The notes: generated by a model from the sequence alone, not told the origin. Positions 40,401 through 53,000 are shown, counted from the stretch's first letter. The stretch: 64,000 nt of DNA from CAVYWD01 sp963772225 (GCA_963772225.1 CAVYWD010000009.1:1-64000), one strand, 5' to 3'. A program made the numbers and translations.

Positions 40401-43400
40401 CCATCGGGAACGGCAGCCGGACGACGTGGAGGCCGTCGTTCGCCCCGGTGGAGTCGACGACCTTCTCGATGCTCGCGACGACCACGTCTCCGCTGATGGC
40501 GACACTCGCCAGGCTCTTGGCCGGATAAAGATCGACCGCGTCGATCATCCTGGGCTGCGCGGGGTCGAAGGACTCCAGGAACTGGAGCAGCGCCGATGTC
40601 CCGGCTGAACCACCCGCGACGCCGACCTGCGCCCCGAGGGCAACGCGCGCCGCGCCGGCCCCCGAGATGAGCGGGGCCGGCGAAGCGACGACGCGCGCTC
40701 GCTGCGGCGGCACGAGCGAGAGGGTCGAGAGGCTGCCGCCCGCCAGCAGGCCGCGGCCCGCCGCGAGCGCCACGTCGCCGCTCTTCTTGCAGCCGTTCAA
40801 GCCGGCGTTCCACTCACACAGCGAGACGGAGCCCGCGAGCTCGCCCACGGCCGGAATCCCGGGCAGCGTCAGGTCGACCACCAGAAGCGTCGTCGGCGGA
40901 GGCAGCCCAGCGAAATGAGGCACCGCTGCGAGGACCGCGTAGCGGCCTCCGCCGTAGAAGACGTCCTCGACGTAGAGCGACTGGACGGCTCCTCCGCTCA
41001 GGAAGCTCGACGTCGCCCCGAGCAAGACCGGGTGTTTGGGGTCCGCGACGGAGAAGATGCTGAGCCCGCCCCACCCCGATGCGACCAGCGCCAGGTCGCC
41101 CGCCAGAGCTACCCCACCCGCTTCGCCGGAGAACGGGGTCACCGAAGCGACGATCGGGCCGGTCGGGTCCGAGCCGTCGATGACGAAGAACGAGGGCCCG
41201 CCCTCGCCGACCACGTCGACGTACGGCAGGTCGACGCCGTTCGCGACGACATAGCCGAGGTTGCCGCGCACGGCGATGGCCACCGGGTCGTACGGGGGAA
41301 CGAGCGACGCGCCGCCCATGACCGAGGCCTGAGACGGGTTGCCGACGTCGACCAGGCCGACGCCTCCAAAGACGCTCTTCTCCAGGAGCTCGGGAACCGT
41401 CTTGGCTGCGGTGGCGAGCTGCGCGCGCGAGAGGATCCAGGCTCGGCCCGAGTCGATCGCGACTGCCCCGGGGGTTCCCTGAGCGAGCCGGTAATCCGGG
41501 CGATTGGGGCCGTCGAGGTCCGGCTGATACCTCCCGATTCGGGAAGACACGAAGAGCGTCGAATAGAAATAGGCCCCGGGCGCGAGCGCGCGCTTGCCGT
41601 CCGGGTTCTGGACCATCACGTCCGCGGGCCCGAAGTCGCCGTTCGGCGTCTTGAGGTGGATCCGCCCCGGCGACAACACGTGGACCTCGGTCGCCGGACG
41701 CCCGGCAAAGGTCACAATCGCGCCGCGCTCGAACCCGGAGCCAGAAAGGTCGACTTCCTGGCCCCCGGCCAGTGGCCCGGTCGCGGGCACGACGAAGTCG
41801 ACCTGCAGCACCTGCATGTAGATGAAGGCGCCCAGCAGCGAGCCTTCCAGTCCGTCCGGGTTGAGGACCGTCACCAGCGCCGGCCCCTCGACCTGGGGCG
41901 GCGTGCGCGCCGTCAAGGTCTTGCCGTCAGCTGCGATCTGCACCTGCGTCGCTTCCGCGCCCGACAAGAAGAGGCGAGCGCCCGCGGCGAAGCCCAGGCC
42001 GTGCACCGTGATCAGCGTGCCACCGTCGACCGGTCCAGCGGGCGGCTCGACATCCGCCACGCTGGGCGGCAGGTCCGCGGAGGTACCGGTGCGGAAGCTC
42101 GCGGCGAAGGGCGCCTCGAGCGCGAGGCCTGTGTCGGTTGCCACCGCCGTCGAAATGGAGAGGAAGTACTGGGTCGCGGACTGCAGAGCGGCCTGCGGCT
42201 TCACGAGGATGCTGCGGTTGTCGACCGTCACGTCCGCCGTCACCGCCGGCCCCAGGGCGGGATCCAGGGCGCGCAGCACGACCGAGCTCGCGGTCACGGT
42301 GGAGGGCAGAGGCGGCAGCGAGAGCTCGACGGTCACCGCCGCGCCGAGTGGGACCTGCTCGGCTCCGTCGGCGGGGTCGAGATTCGTCACGACCAGCTGG
42401 GGAAGCGAGAACGTCCCGACGGCGTCGGCCCCTGAGAACGAGGGAACGGCGTCCACGGTGGTCGTAGGACCCTGCTCTCGCTGGCGCGCCACGACCCACG
42501 CCGGCCCGTAGGCCGTCTCCGCCGCGACGGGCAGGTTCGCGCGCGCGAAGGTGCTGGCGGTGCCGTCCGGCCGGACGACGGAGGCCGACAGCAGGCCCTT
42601 GACCGGATTGCCGTCCTGGTCCGTCAAGGCCGCCGTGGCGAGCGCGAGGTTCCCGGCCGCGGCGACGTCCACGATGCCGGTGGCCAGTAGGTCGAGCCTC
42701 GCGGGCTTGTTCGAGAGCAGGGACAAGAGGCGCGGCTGCGCCGGCTTCGAGATGTCGACGACCGCGACCTCGGCCCCCGGGCTCTGGCAGCCGACGTAGG
42801 CGCGATCGCCGGCGACCGCGACCGCCGCTGAACGCCCCGGCAGCGCGACGAACGAGAGCTCGCCCAGCCGCGGATTCTTCAGGTCGAGCAGCCGCAAGCC
42901 GCCCTCGGCGGCGGCGACCGCCAGCACGTCGCCCGCCACGGCGATGCCCAGAGCCGAACCGACCACGGGCACGGCGTCGAGGCGCTGCGGGAGCTTGGGG
43001 TCGGAGAGATCGACGATGACCACACCGGCGTCGCCGTTCGCCACGAACGCGAGCCGGTCGCGCGCCGCGATGCCGTACGGGACGGGCTGCGGCAGATCGA
43101 TGGACCCGAGCTCCACGGGCATTGCCACATCGGCGGCGTTGATGATCAGCAGGGACGCGGGGGTGGTGCCCAAGGCGTTCGTCGCGATGAGCGCGAGATC
43201 GCCCGAGAACGCCGCGACCGCGGGAGCGCCGAACTCGGGCGAGGTGAGGAGGCCGAGCTCCAGCACACCCGACTCCTGGACGCGGAAGAATCGCGTCTCC
43301 ACCTCTGGAACGTCGCTCTGGCTCTTGATCGCATAGGCCGCGAGGCCGAGCCCGTCGGCGCGCAGGGCCAGAGCTCCCAGCGCCGGGGGGTCGGACTTCC

Positions 43401-46400
43401 CGACCGGGTAATACAGCCCGCTCGGCCGCATTCCGAGCTCCACCTGCACGTTCTGCGACAACCCCAGGTTGTTCGAGGGATCGACGGCCGTCGCCTGAAT
43501 CGTGCGCGACTGCCCAGGCGTGCCCGTCGGCGGCTGCCAATCGAGGTGGAAGAGGGGCTGGTGCGACGGCCCCATCTCCGAGGCTGAGGTGGACCCGAGG
43601 CTCGCGCCCTCGACGAAGAACTCGACGGACTTGACCTCCGTGTTGTCCTCGGCCGATGCAAACAGCCGGTTCGCGACCCCCTCGGTGACCACGTCCAGGT
43701 TCGGCGGATCGACGAGGGCCACCGCCGGAGGCACCGTGTCCTGAACCGTGCCCACCATCACCGGGGCGGAGGTGGTCTCGTGGCCCGCGGTGTCCACCGC
43801 GATCGCGGTGAGAGCAAACGTCTGGTTGCCGCCGCTGATCGGCGCGACCCAGCTCCCCGCCCAGATCGTCGGCTCGCCCGGGACCCCCGCGGCGGTGTAC
43901 GCCACATCGACCCGTCGCCCGTCCACCAGGAAGACCACCTTGACCACTCCGCCGTCGGGATCGGTCGCGTTCGCCTCCAGCCGCATGAGGCCGCCGCCGA
44001 ACACCATCGCGCCCGGCAAGGGCTTGGCGATCTGAATGGAAGGCGGCTGATCCGCGACCACCGGCACCTGCACCGGCAAGGACCATCCCTCCTGGCCCGC
44101 GGAGTCGACCGCGCGCGCCCTCACCGTCACGGTCTTGTCGACCAGGCTGGTGTCGGGCGTGAAGGGAAGCTCGAAGGGGAGCTGGTAGCGCCGGCCCACT
44201 TCCGGGAGCGAGGTCGGGTCCGTCCCGAGGTGGAACTCCACCGAGGCGACCGCCACGTCGTCGCTCGCCGTCGCGGTGAGCGTCGAGGGCAGTCCCACCA
44301 CCATCTTCGCCAGCGGCGCGACCGCGGCGATCGGCGGCTCGTCCTGGATCACCGTCACGCTGCGCGTCGCCTGCGCCTTGTTGCCGGAGGTGTCGGTCGC
44401 CTCCGCCGTGAACGCCAGCGGCGTCTGGGGAGCCGTGCCCTTCGGGACTTTATAGGTGAATCGGTAGGGCGCCGTCGGCATCGTGGAGAGCAGCGCGCCG
44501 TTGAGCGAGAACGCGACGCTCACCACTCCCACGTTGTCGTCGGCCACCGCCTCCACGTCCAGGTTGAGGCCCGCCACGATTTGCGAGTGGTCGGCCGGGG
44601 TCGTGAACGAAACGGTCGGCGGCACCGCGTCGGCGATCACCGGCACCGTGACGCCGGCCGCCAGGGTCTCGTGGCCGGCGCTGTCGCGCGCCTTCGCGTT
44701 GAGAGTCAGCGTGCGGCCCGCGGAGCCGTTGGGCAGCGGCACCCGGAAGGCGTAGGGCAACGAGCGGGCGGCGAAGGTGAGCGGCCCGCCGATCCCGCCT
44801 TCGACCGTCGCCTCCACCGAGGTCACCGCCACGTCGTCCTGAGCGCCGATCACCAGCGCGAAGTCGAGCCCCTCGACGAGCTTCTCCCCTTGCCGCGGCT
44901 GGGCGATGGCCACCGTGGGCGGCCGGTCCACCGCGATCGGCAGCAGCACCGTCTGGCTGTAGACCGCGTGCCCGAAGGTGTCGACGCCCAGCGCGCGCAG
45001 CTTCAGCTGCTGCTGGCCTTGTGGGACCGTCACGGTGAAGAAGAACGGCGGTGCGCTCAGCGCCAGCGGCTGCAGCTGGTCGTCGACGAAGAGCTGCACC
45101 GTCTGCATCGCCACGTCGTCCTCGGCGGAGACCACGGCGGTCAGCGGGCTGTTCTCCACCGCCGGGCTGCCGTCGGCGGGCGAGACGATCCAGACGCTCG
45201 GCTCGCGGTCGCGAACCACGTCCACCAGGCGATAGACGACGTCGCTCCAGTTGCCGCTCACGTCGCGCGCGCGGGCCCCGATGAAGTACGGCGCGGGATC
45301 GGTCGAGAGCTCCGAGAAGCCCAGCTCGGACAGGAACGGCACGGGCAGATCGACGCTGACCACCGGCGCGTAGACGTCGTATCCGGCCCCCGGCATGGCG
45401 TTCTCGGGCGGGAAGCCGCCCTCCACGTGAACCACCTGCATCTGCGAGGTGCTCGGCCCGGCGAGGATCTCGACCCGGTCGACGAACACGTTGTCATGCG
45501 CGGCCACTTGCACCAGCGCGGGCGTGTGCTCCACCAGGTCCTGGCCGAGGGTCGGGCGCAGGATGTCCACGGCCGGCGGGGTCTCGTCCTTGGCGATCAC
45601 CACGTCGCGCTCGACGAGGGTGCGATTGCCCTGGTCGTCGGTCGCCACTGCGCGCAGGGAGAAGGTCGTCTGCGCCTGCGCGGGGTCGAGCGCCACGAAT
45701 CCGGGGGGCAACTTGACGACCCCGCTGTAGATGCCGACCAGGGTCACGTCGTTGAAGGGCTCGGGCATGCACGCGCCGATCGCCTGGGACTGGGAGTCTG
45801 CGCACTTCTGTGCGACCTGGCGGATGGCTGCGTCCTGCGCGATGGGGACGCCATCGGCGTCGAGGTGGTCCTGGATGACGTCGACCTTCGCCCCGCACCG
45901 CTGCTGATCGATGTTCCAGTTGCAATACCCGTTGATGAGGTGCAGCGCCTGCTGACCGTTCAGGTACAGGTCCACCGAGGCGACTCGGGTGTCGTCGCCC
46001 GCGATGGCTTGGAACGCGAGCTGGATGCTCCCCTCCGCGAGCATCTCGCCCACCGCGGGCGCGGAGATCGCGATGGCCGGCGGCTGAGGCCGGCGTCCCT
46101 CCACTACCAGCCGGCCCTTGCCTACCTGGCCCTGGGTGTCGGTGACGGTGATCAGGACCACCGCCGGCGCGCCGTCGAGCCCTACCGGAGGGGTGATGGA
46201 CAGGCTCCCGTAGTAGTTCTTGGTCGGGAGCATCGTCTGGGCGAGCAACTGCTGGTCGCCGTAGCTCGCCGTCAGCGAGACGATCCCGACGTCGTCGGTG
46301 GCCGTGAAGGTGAGCGTCGCCGCCGTCCCCTGGAGGAGCTGGACGAGTCCACTTTGAATCTCCGCCTGCGTGATCGACTCGATCGAGGAGTAGAGCTGGC

Positions 46401-49400
46401 CGAAGATCACGCTCGGCGGCTGGTCGGGCACCACCGTCAGGAAGCTGGGCGCCGCCGTCGTGGCGTTCCCCGCGCGGTCGCGAGCCGTCGCCGTGAGCGC
46501 GATGGGTACGCCCCCCGCGGCGGGCGCGGCGAGCGAGGGCGTCCAGATTCTGGTTGCCCCAGGGCCGCTGCGCGCTCTGGCGGACCGAGCCGTCGAGCGT
46601 CACCTCCAGGCTTTCCACTTCGACATTGTCCGAATAGCCGATCTGGACGTCGAACGGCGCGTTCTCCACCACCGTGGCGCCGTTCGCAGGCTGGGAGATC
46701 CAGACCTGGGGCGGCACGGCGTCCGCCTCGGTGGAGACGATCTGCGTCGCGAAGCTCGTCGCGCCGGCGGTGTCGGTCGCCACAATCGTGAGCCGCGCGT
46801 CGCGCGGGGCCCAGCCCACCGGCACGCGCACCTTGGGAGACCGCTGCACCGGATTGCCGGGCGAGACCTGATTGTCGTCGAGCTCCTGGACGGTGACGAC
46901 CTCCCCGGCCGCCCAGGCGCGGATCTGCACCGCGTAGGGCGTCGGATACGCGAGAAACTGCTGCGGGTCTTGCGCATAGACGATCGACAGACGCGTGATG
47001 CCCAATGGCTCCGGCGCCCCCGCAGCGGGCGACAGATCGATGGTCACTTCGTCAGCCATGACCGCGTAAGGGAAAGAGAGATCGACCGCGCCCACGGGAG
47101 GCATGAGATTGACTTTGCGATGCCCCTGCGGATTCGCGGCGGCAAATGCGGCCGCGTCCGCGCTTCCCTCTAGCCCGGGCCTGATGCGGTAGCGATAGTG
47201 GACGTCGGCCACCGCGCCCGCACCGCTTGGCGACGGCGCGACGGCGAGCCGCAGCCGCTGGGGATTGACGCCCAGATCGTGCGAGCTGGCGGGCGGCTTG
47301 AGCGCGATCCGCCCCTGTTCCACCGAGACCTGGGAGACGAGCGCGTCCCCGAACTGCAGGGTCGCCTGTGGCGCGCCCATCCCGGTCGACGCGGCCGGAG
47401 CCGCGAACCGCAGCGTCGACGCGTCCGCGCTCGAGAGCTCGGAGGTCGACAGCGCGATCGCCACGCCGGCGATTCCGACGTCGTCCTCGAGCGCCATCGA
47501 GATCGACTCGGGGCGCTCCTCGGTGAGCGGCGTCCCCGGGGCTGGTGACGCAATGGCCACCGAAGGCGGCGCATCCGCCACCAGCGAGCAGGTGAGGCTC
47601 GCCGAGCCGGTCTTCCCCGAGCTGTCCACCGCCGTCGCGCTGAACGTGACGTCGCGCGGCCCCAAGGTGCCCAGGGGCGGCAGGGTCACCGGGACGTCGA
47701 ACGATTCGCTCGGCCACGGGGTGAAAGTGCTCGTCAGCGCCACCGGCTGGCCTTCGAAGTCCAGCTCCATGGACTGGACGAGCACGTCGTCGGTCGCGCG
47801 AACCTGCGCTCGCACGGTCGCGCCGGCGACGCAGACTTGGGGACCCGGAACCTGGCTGAGGCTCAAGGAGACGCTGGGCGTCTCGCGATCGATCAGCGGC
47901 GCGATCCCCACGGTGACTTTGCTCGTGTCGGTGGAGTTGCCCGCGGGGTCGAACGCGCGGGCCCAGAGTTGATGGCTGCCGACCGCCAGGCCCTCGAGCG
48001 AAACCGTCCCGGTGAACGTCCCCACGTAGCGGCGGCTGGTCAGGACCTCGCCGGGCCCCAGCGGGTTGGGGATGCTCTTCTCCTCGAAGTGCTCGGCGTA
48101 GACCTGAAGCGGATCCTTCCCGTCGGCACCTTGGATCTCCTGGTCATCGACGACCACCGCTACGCGGCTGACGCGCACGTCGTCGCCGACCTCCGCGCGG
48201 ACCCATAGGCCGCCGCCCGTGGGAACGGCAATGGGGCTTCCGTCCGAGGGCGGCAGCGGCAGCGCGAGAATGGCGGTCGGGGGCTCGGTATCCCTGGCGA
48301 CGTTCAGCGTCACCTCGGCGCTCGTCTCTTGGCCGGAGGTGTCGCGCGCCACCGCGCCCACCGTCGGCGGCTGCCCCTTCGAGATGATCGGCGCCCAGAC
48401 AGTCAACACCTGCCGCGCGTCCAGGCTCAGCGGTTGGCCCCCTGCTGGCATCACCCCCTGCCGAATGCCGCCGGACAAGCCCAGCAGCCCGACGATCCCG
48501 TCGTCGTCGCCGACCGTCACCTCCACCTGGACGTCCTCGCCCTCTTTGTACGGGCTGCCCGCAGCCGGCGCGAGGACCGTCACCGTCGGCGGCATGTCCT
48601 GCACGACCTGCACGGCGATCGCGCGCTCAGCGGAAAGTCCGCTCGGATCCTTGGCCACCGCACGCAAAGTCAGCTCGGTCCCCGCGCGCGAGGCCGGAAC
48701 GGGCACCTGCCAGTCGAAGACGCGGTAGAGCCCCTCAGCCGTGCCCGAGGACTGGGCGCCTGCGCTCACCCCGTCCACGAAGAGCTCGGCGGTCTGGACC
48801 GCCACGTTGTCCGACGCCACCACCTCCACCGCCAACGGACGCCCCGCGAAGACCTTCGCGCCTTCCAGCGGAGCGCGAAACCCCACCATCGGCGGCTTGT
48901 CGTCGGCGATGACTTGCGCGGTCGTCGTCGCGGAGGCGGTGTGGCCTCCGCTGTCGGTGGCCACCGCCTGGAGCGACATCGCGCGGGGCGGGCCGACCAC
49001 GTTCAGCGAAAAGCGGTACGGCCCGACGCCCAGCGCGCCGCGGCTCACCCCGTCGGCGAAGAGCTCCACTTTGCTGACCGCGACGTCGTCCTGCGCGTCG
49101 AGCTCGACGTCGAGCGCAGTCCCGAGGGTCGCGGTGGCCGAGGGCAGCGGGCGGACGAACGCCACCGTCGGAGGCTGGTCGACGTGCACCTTGACGAGCA
49201 CGTCGGGGGAGAAGCCAACATTCCCCGAAGGGTCGTACGCCCGAGCCGAGACGTGGTGGTCCCCCGCGGTGAGCTGCGCCTTCTTCACCACGTCGTGAGT
49301 GATGAACGAGCCCGGGACACCCTCGTTCGAGCCGGGCTGGCTGTCGGTATAGAAGACCTGCCCGTCAAAGAGCAGCTCCACCTTTGCAACCCCTACGTCG

Positions 49401-52016
49401 TCCACTCCGGCCGCGGTGACAAGCAGGTCCTGAGAGTCCACCGCCGTGGCGCCGCTGCGCGGGACCACGATGGACAAAGACGGCGGGGCAGTGTCGGGTG
49501 TCACCGCGACCGTCACCGGCTGCGCCTGCGTCTGATTGCCCGCCGAGTCGCGCGCCACCGCCTCGACGACCAACGAGTGCCCCGCCGAGGACTTGGGAAC
49601 GTCGTACTGCGCGGCGTAGGGCGGAGTCGACGAGAACCCAACCGGCACGCCGTCGATGAACCATGACACCGGCGTGGGGTCCGTCCCGTCGTCCATCACC
49701 GACGCGGTGAGCGCGAGCTTGCTTCCCCCCAGCACCAACGTTCCGGCGGTGGGCGAGAGGATGGCCACCTGCGGCGGCATGTCCTTGCGCACCGTGACGT
49801 CCACGCCGGCGCGCTGCTCGTTGCCTGCCGCATCCACCGCCTGCACCTGGAAATGCAGCGTCTGGCTCAGCATCGACAGCGGGGCGACCCAAGCGAACGA
49901 GAACGACGCCGTCCCCGCCTCGCCCCCCTGGAGCGCGCTCCCGGTGAGCCGAGTGGTGGCCACCGACGTGCCCTCGACGAGCAGCGCGACGTCGACCCCC
50001 AGCGCCAGGGTGTCGTCGCCGACGAGGCCCTGGATCGCCATCGGCACGCCGACCGTCGCGTCGCCCTTCGGCCCCGGGCTCTGGATGACGACCATCGGCG
50101 GGCTGTCCCGCGCGATCGGCACGAGCAGCGCGTCGCCGAGCACGGAGGCCCCGTAGCGGTCCACCGCGTTCGCCCGGATCACCGCGGTGGTGCCTCCCGC
50201 GCCTCTCGGAGGGATGTAGCTCAGCTCCCAGAGCGGCGTGCCGTTCTCGATGCGAGCGGTCTGGCACTCCCCGATCGGCAGGTCGTCGACCAGGAACCGC
50301 ACCACCTGGAAGTCGCCCGCACTGCCGGTGTTCGAGGTCACCTTGATGACGTGCGGCAAGCCCTCGACCCAGACCGCCCCGGGCTGCGGCGCGTTGTACA
50401 CGACGGTCTTGGCGCTCGGCGGCGGCGTGCCGCTCACGTCGACCACGACTTGCGCGGACTGCGTTTGCGACCCATTCGTGTCCACGGCCACCGCCGAAAG
50501 CTTCATCGTCCCGCCGGAGAACGGCGGGGCCATCAGCTGCAGCTGGTAGGGGGTCGCGTTGGAGCGCGAGACCCGCACGCCGTCGACCAGGAAGTCGACG
50601 TACTGGACCCCCACGTCATCGGTGGCGATGGCCGCGAGCGAAAAACCGGTGCCCGCCACCACCGAGGATGGCGCCACCAGCCGGATTTCCGGGGGCCCGT
50701 CCACCGCCTCGACCTGGAGGGATGCGACGTGCCCGGCGTTGTCGGCGGTGACCACGGCGAAGCCCGGCCGTTTCGAGGTGGCCACGCCGTCGGTCGGAGA
50801 CCGCGACGATCGTCGGGTCGCTCGAGGCGTAGTGCGTGCCAAAGGCCCCGGGCGTGAGGTCGACGCGCCGGCCGTCGCTGAGCGCGCCCTCGAAACGCAG
50901 GGCGATCGACTTCCCCACCCGCGGGATGGACGCGCCCGAGGGCAACAGCTCCACGCCCTGGAGCTGCGCCGTGGAGTCGACGATCACGTGCACGGTCTCG
51001 GAGTAGCCGGCGTAGCCGACCAGCAGGTCCGTCTCGCCGTTGGCGCGCGCGACCACCTGGCCGTCGCGCGTCACCGCGGCGACCAGCTCGTTCTGGGACT
51101 GGTAGGTCACTCCCTGGGCGGACCCGCTGAGGTCGACCGCGCCGGCGATGGCGTACTGCGCCTGAACGTGAAGCGGCTCGACCTGCCCGTAGCCCTGGGA
51201 GAGCAAGCAGCGGCGATGGCCCGACGGAAAACCCGAGAACCTGGTCGAAGGTGCTTCCGGTGGTGAACTCGACGTCCGAGGTGTGCAACGTGCGCCCGAA
51301 CGGGTCGCGCAGGGCCGCGTCCACGATGACGACGCCGTCGACCGGGATCGGCGCGGTCGTCGGCACCGCGAAGGTGATCTTGCCCGGGGTGTCCGGGCGC
51401 GCGCGCGCGGACATGCGCTGCGCCTGGGCGAAGGCGGAACCCTGGGCATCGGCAAGGCTGCCGTGGACCTTGCGCAGCGCTTCCGTGGAAATGCCCAAGA
51501 GCGTGATGTCGGCGCCGATCGCCGGGCCGCTGAAGCTCACTTCGACCACCACCGCGCTCGTCGCGCCCGGGCTCGCGCGGACAGCGATGGCCTGGGCTCC
51601 GAACGAGGGCGTCGGAGCGCCTGCGTCGAAGGTCGCGGCGAAGGCCGCGCCGCGCGCACCGCTCGCATCCACCGGCACGGCGCTGACCTGGAGGATGCCG
51701 TCGCTGGGCAACGGCTGGGAGAACCCAAACAGCGCGTGGAACGGCACCGCGCCCGCCTGGTCGCGGCCGATGATGGCGCTCGAAAGATTGCAGAAAGCTC
51801 CAGCAGTGGCAGAGCTGCCGGTGACGCTCACGATCACCTGCGAAGCAGAGCCTTCCAGCTCGAAGCCCAGCTCCGCCGAGCCACCGCCGACCTGGAGCGG
51901 GGTGACCGGATAGACGGCGGTGACCGAGATCGCCCTGGCCGAAAGCGGCCAGATCGCCATCGCGGCGGCCGCTCCCGCGATAAACGTGGACCACTTCGAA
52001 CAGGACGTTGAGCCAT
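16436..52016 (-). CDS. Giant Sec-exported multidomain surface protein (about 11,860 aa after frame repair)
   Basis: Probably a single gene of 35.6 kb. Start chosen at ATG 52016, preceded by GGAGGAGGGG. With one T restored in the run near 51983 it encodes MAQRPVRSGPR followed by FIAGAAAAMAIWPLSARA, a classic Sec signal; otherwise ATG 51960 is the first in-frame start. Domains: beta-rich N-terminus, a Big_2-like domain (about 51.2-50.7 kb), about two dozen Ig-like domains (50.7-43.4 kb), seven propeller/Big_5/TIG/TIG supermodules (43.4-30.3 kb), mixed Ig-like domains and LVIVD-type propellers (30.3-22.3 kb), six Gly-rich units (22.3-16.7 kb) and a short beta-rich end. Frame breaks lie near 51205, 50800, 46548, 29590, 29548, 28080, 25302 and 25138. 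At each, the same domain continues in another frame. The longest unbroken stretch alone (46434-29566) is over 5,600 codons. No C-terminal sorting domain, beta-barrel or membrane anchor was recognised. Adhesion or matrix function is inferred. Confidence 0.8.
16691..22262 (-). repeat. Six-copy near-identical glycine-rich tandem array inside the giant gene
   Basis: Units begin at 16691, 17681, 18671, 19664, 20714 and 21764 (periods 990, 990, 993, 1050, 1050; all multiples of three). Each has a roughly 500-bp core, essentially base-identical in all six, encoding GKGYLGGYAGGNANAAPR, YGDYRDPNDLGSGG, SGGGVRIDVGALTG and GGGGRIAVYYGSG. The cores are joined by two spacer types. Type A (VRVSGDLTAPSFTF) occurs three times, towards the C-terminus. 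Type B (VNVAGDLVATDLELKSGG) occurs twice, towards the N-terminus. The sixth unit is core only. The pattern suggests a repetitive beta-solenoid-like fold. Copy number in the real genome may differ from the assembly. Confidence 0.92.
30260..43400 (-). repeat. Seven tandem supermodules: LVIVD-type propeller, Big_5, TIG, TIG
   Basis: A module of roughly 1.7-2.0 kb recurs seven times in the giant gene. Each has a propeller-like stretch with LVIVD-type phrases (GVVIVDLSDPKLPQRL, LLVVDARFSTDP, AEVAVVDISKPAQPRL). Next comes a Big_5/SbsA-type Ig domain (LDPADGAEQVPLG, LPLDGDTGVPPT-like openings). Two IPT/TIG domains close it (PPAGPVDGGTLITVHGLGF, PNRGPTSGGTRVLLAGTGF). First-TIG signatures lie near 42.04, 40.05, 38.17, 36.04, 34.35, 32.49 and 30.75 kb. 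Boundaries are approximate and read by eye. Sequence between modules is diverged, unlike the Gly-rich array. Confidence 0.8.
43400..50700 (-). repeat. Ig-like domain stalk of the giant protein
   Basis: About two dozen consecutive Ig-like domains of roughly 90-100 residues, estimated from motif spacing. Each opens with a PP(T/S)V-I-P phrase and carries a VxSVE(F/L)xxDG or DDVAVxxVE strand, closing with (A/V)xARDxxGN. Examples are PPTVAIAQPRQGEKLVEG and DDVGIAGVAIALS. This resembles Pfam Big_7-type bacterial Ig domains found in stalks of surface adhesins. The tract lies between the Big_2-like domain and the first propeller. Confidence 0.75.
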
Positions 52017-52038
52017 GGCCCCTCCTCCCGGAACGGCG

Positions 52039-52942
52039 CTACGGCGGCGCCGACCTCGATGCGGACCTGGGCGCTGGCGCGCAATCTCGCGAGCAGGTCG
52101 TCGAACAGCTTGCGTTGGCGAATCGGCGACAGCCTTCCCTCGACCGCGCTTCGAACCTCTTCGAAGGAAGGCGACCTCCGCTCTCTCCTCTCCAAGAGCT
52201 GGAGGACCGCGAGCCCCTCGGGGCACTCGAAGACCGGCGAGATGGCCCCAGGCGCGCTCAAGGCGAAGGCAGCCTCCGCCGTGGCGGGGTCCTTCATCTG
52301 CAAGCGCGCCAGGAGTCCGAGGTCGCCGCCGCGCGCGCGCTCCGGCCCCTCGCCTTCCGCCGCCAACTTGGCCAAGGGCTCGCCGCGCTTCAGCCGGTCC
52401 GCCAAGCTCTGCGCCTTTGCCCGCGCCTTGGCCCGTTGAGCGGCGCTCGGCGGTGCCGCCACGAGGATCCGCCCGACGCGGACGCGCTCCGGCTGGGCGA
52501 ACTCGTCTTTGTGCGCGTCGAAGTAGGCTCGCAGCTCGGGCTCCGGCGCCGCGCCCGCGGCCCGCTCCTCACTCGAGAGCATCGCCTTGATGACGAGCCG
52601 CTCCTCGAGCTCCTCGACCTGCCGCCGGATCTGCGGGTCGTCCGCGATGCCGCGCCTGCCGCGCCTCCTGCGCCAGAAGGCGCTTGTCGATCATCGAGCG
52701 CACGAGCTCGCGCTTGCCCACATCGCTCGCGAAGCGCTCCCGCAACTCCGGCGGAAGCCGCTCGGCCTCTCGCGCGAACTGAGACCGGGTGACGGCGCCG
52801 CCCGCGAAGCGACCCACGACAGGTTCATCGGGAGCGGCCTCGCGCGAGCGTGCTGGCCGGTCGCAGGCAGCGCGCCGAGCGCCAAGCCGAGCGCAAACAC
52901 GCGCAGCGAGCTCGCTCGCGTGGTATTGAGATGGAAATGCAA
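52039..52942 (-). CDS. Parvulin-like (PpiC/SurA) foldase lacking the usual active-site histidines
   Basis: Periplasmic foldase upstream of the giant gene, broken by about three indels. The N-terminal signal (RASSLRVFALGLALGALPA) is read from a TTG at 52942 after GAGAGGGG; the start is uncertain. Frame moves near 52845 to VVGRFAGGAVTRSQFARE, then near 52640 to GIADDPQIRRQVEELEER. The parvulin domain follows, with RVRVGRILVAAP, RARGGDLGLLAR, EGLAVLQLLERR and SFEEVRSAVEGRL. A last break near 52055 gives a stop at 52041-52039, which leaves 22 bases to the giant gene's ATG; that end is inferred. Compared with the two other parvulins here, both active-site His positions are substituted (VGRI instead of VSHV; GLAV instead of GFHL). 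It may therefore be a chaperone without isomerase activity. Confidence 0.72.
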
Positions 52943-53000
52943 GAGCCCCGGCCCCTCTCAAGGTCACTCGCGCATGCCGCCAAACTTGAAAGCTTCGTAG

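Noticed and set aside
50700..51205. Frameshifts as programmed recoding sites in the giant gene
   Set aside because: No slippery heptamer with downstream structure was evident, directions vary, and similar breaks occur in unrelated housekeeping genes.
51107..52582. Single protein fusing a parvulin domain to the start of the giant protein
   Set aside because: After RIEVGAAV the translation becomes Arg/Gly-rich and featureless, while the giant protein's signal peptide and beta-rich domain read in another frame; a missed stop due to an indel fits better.
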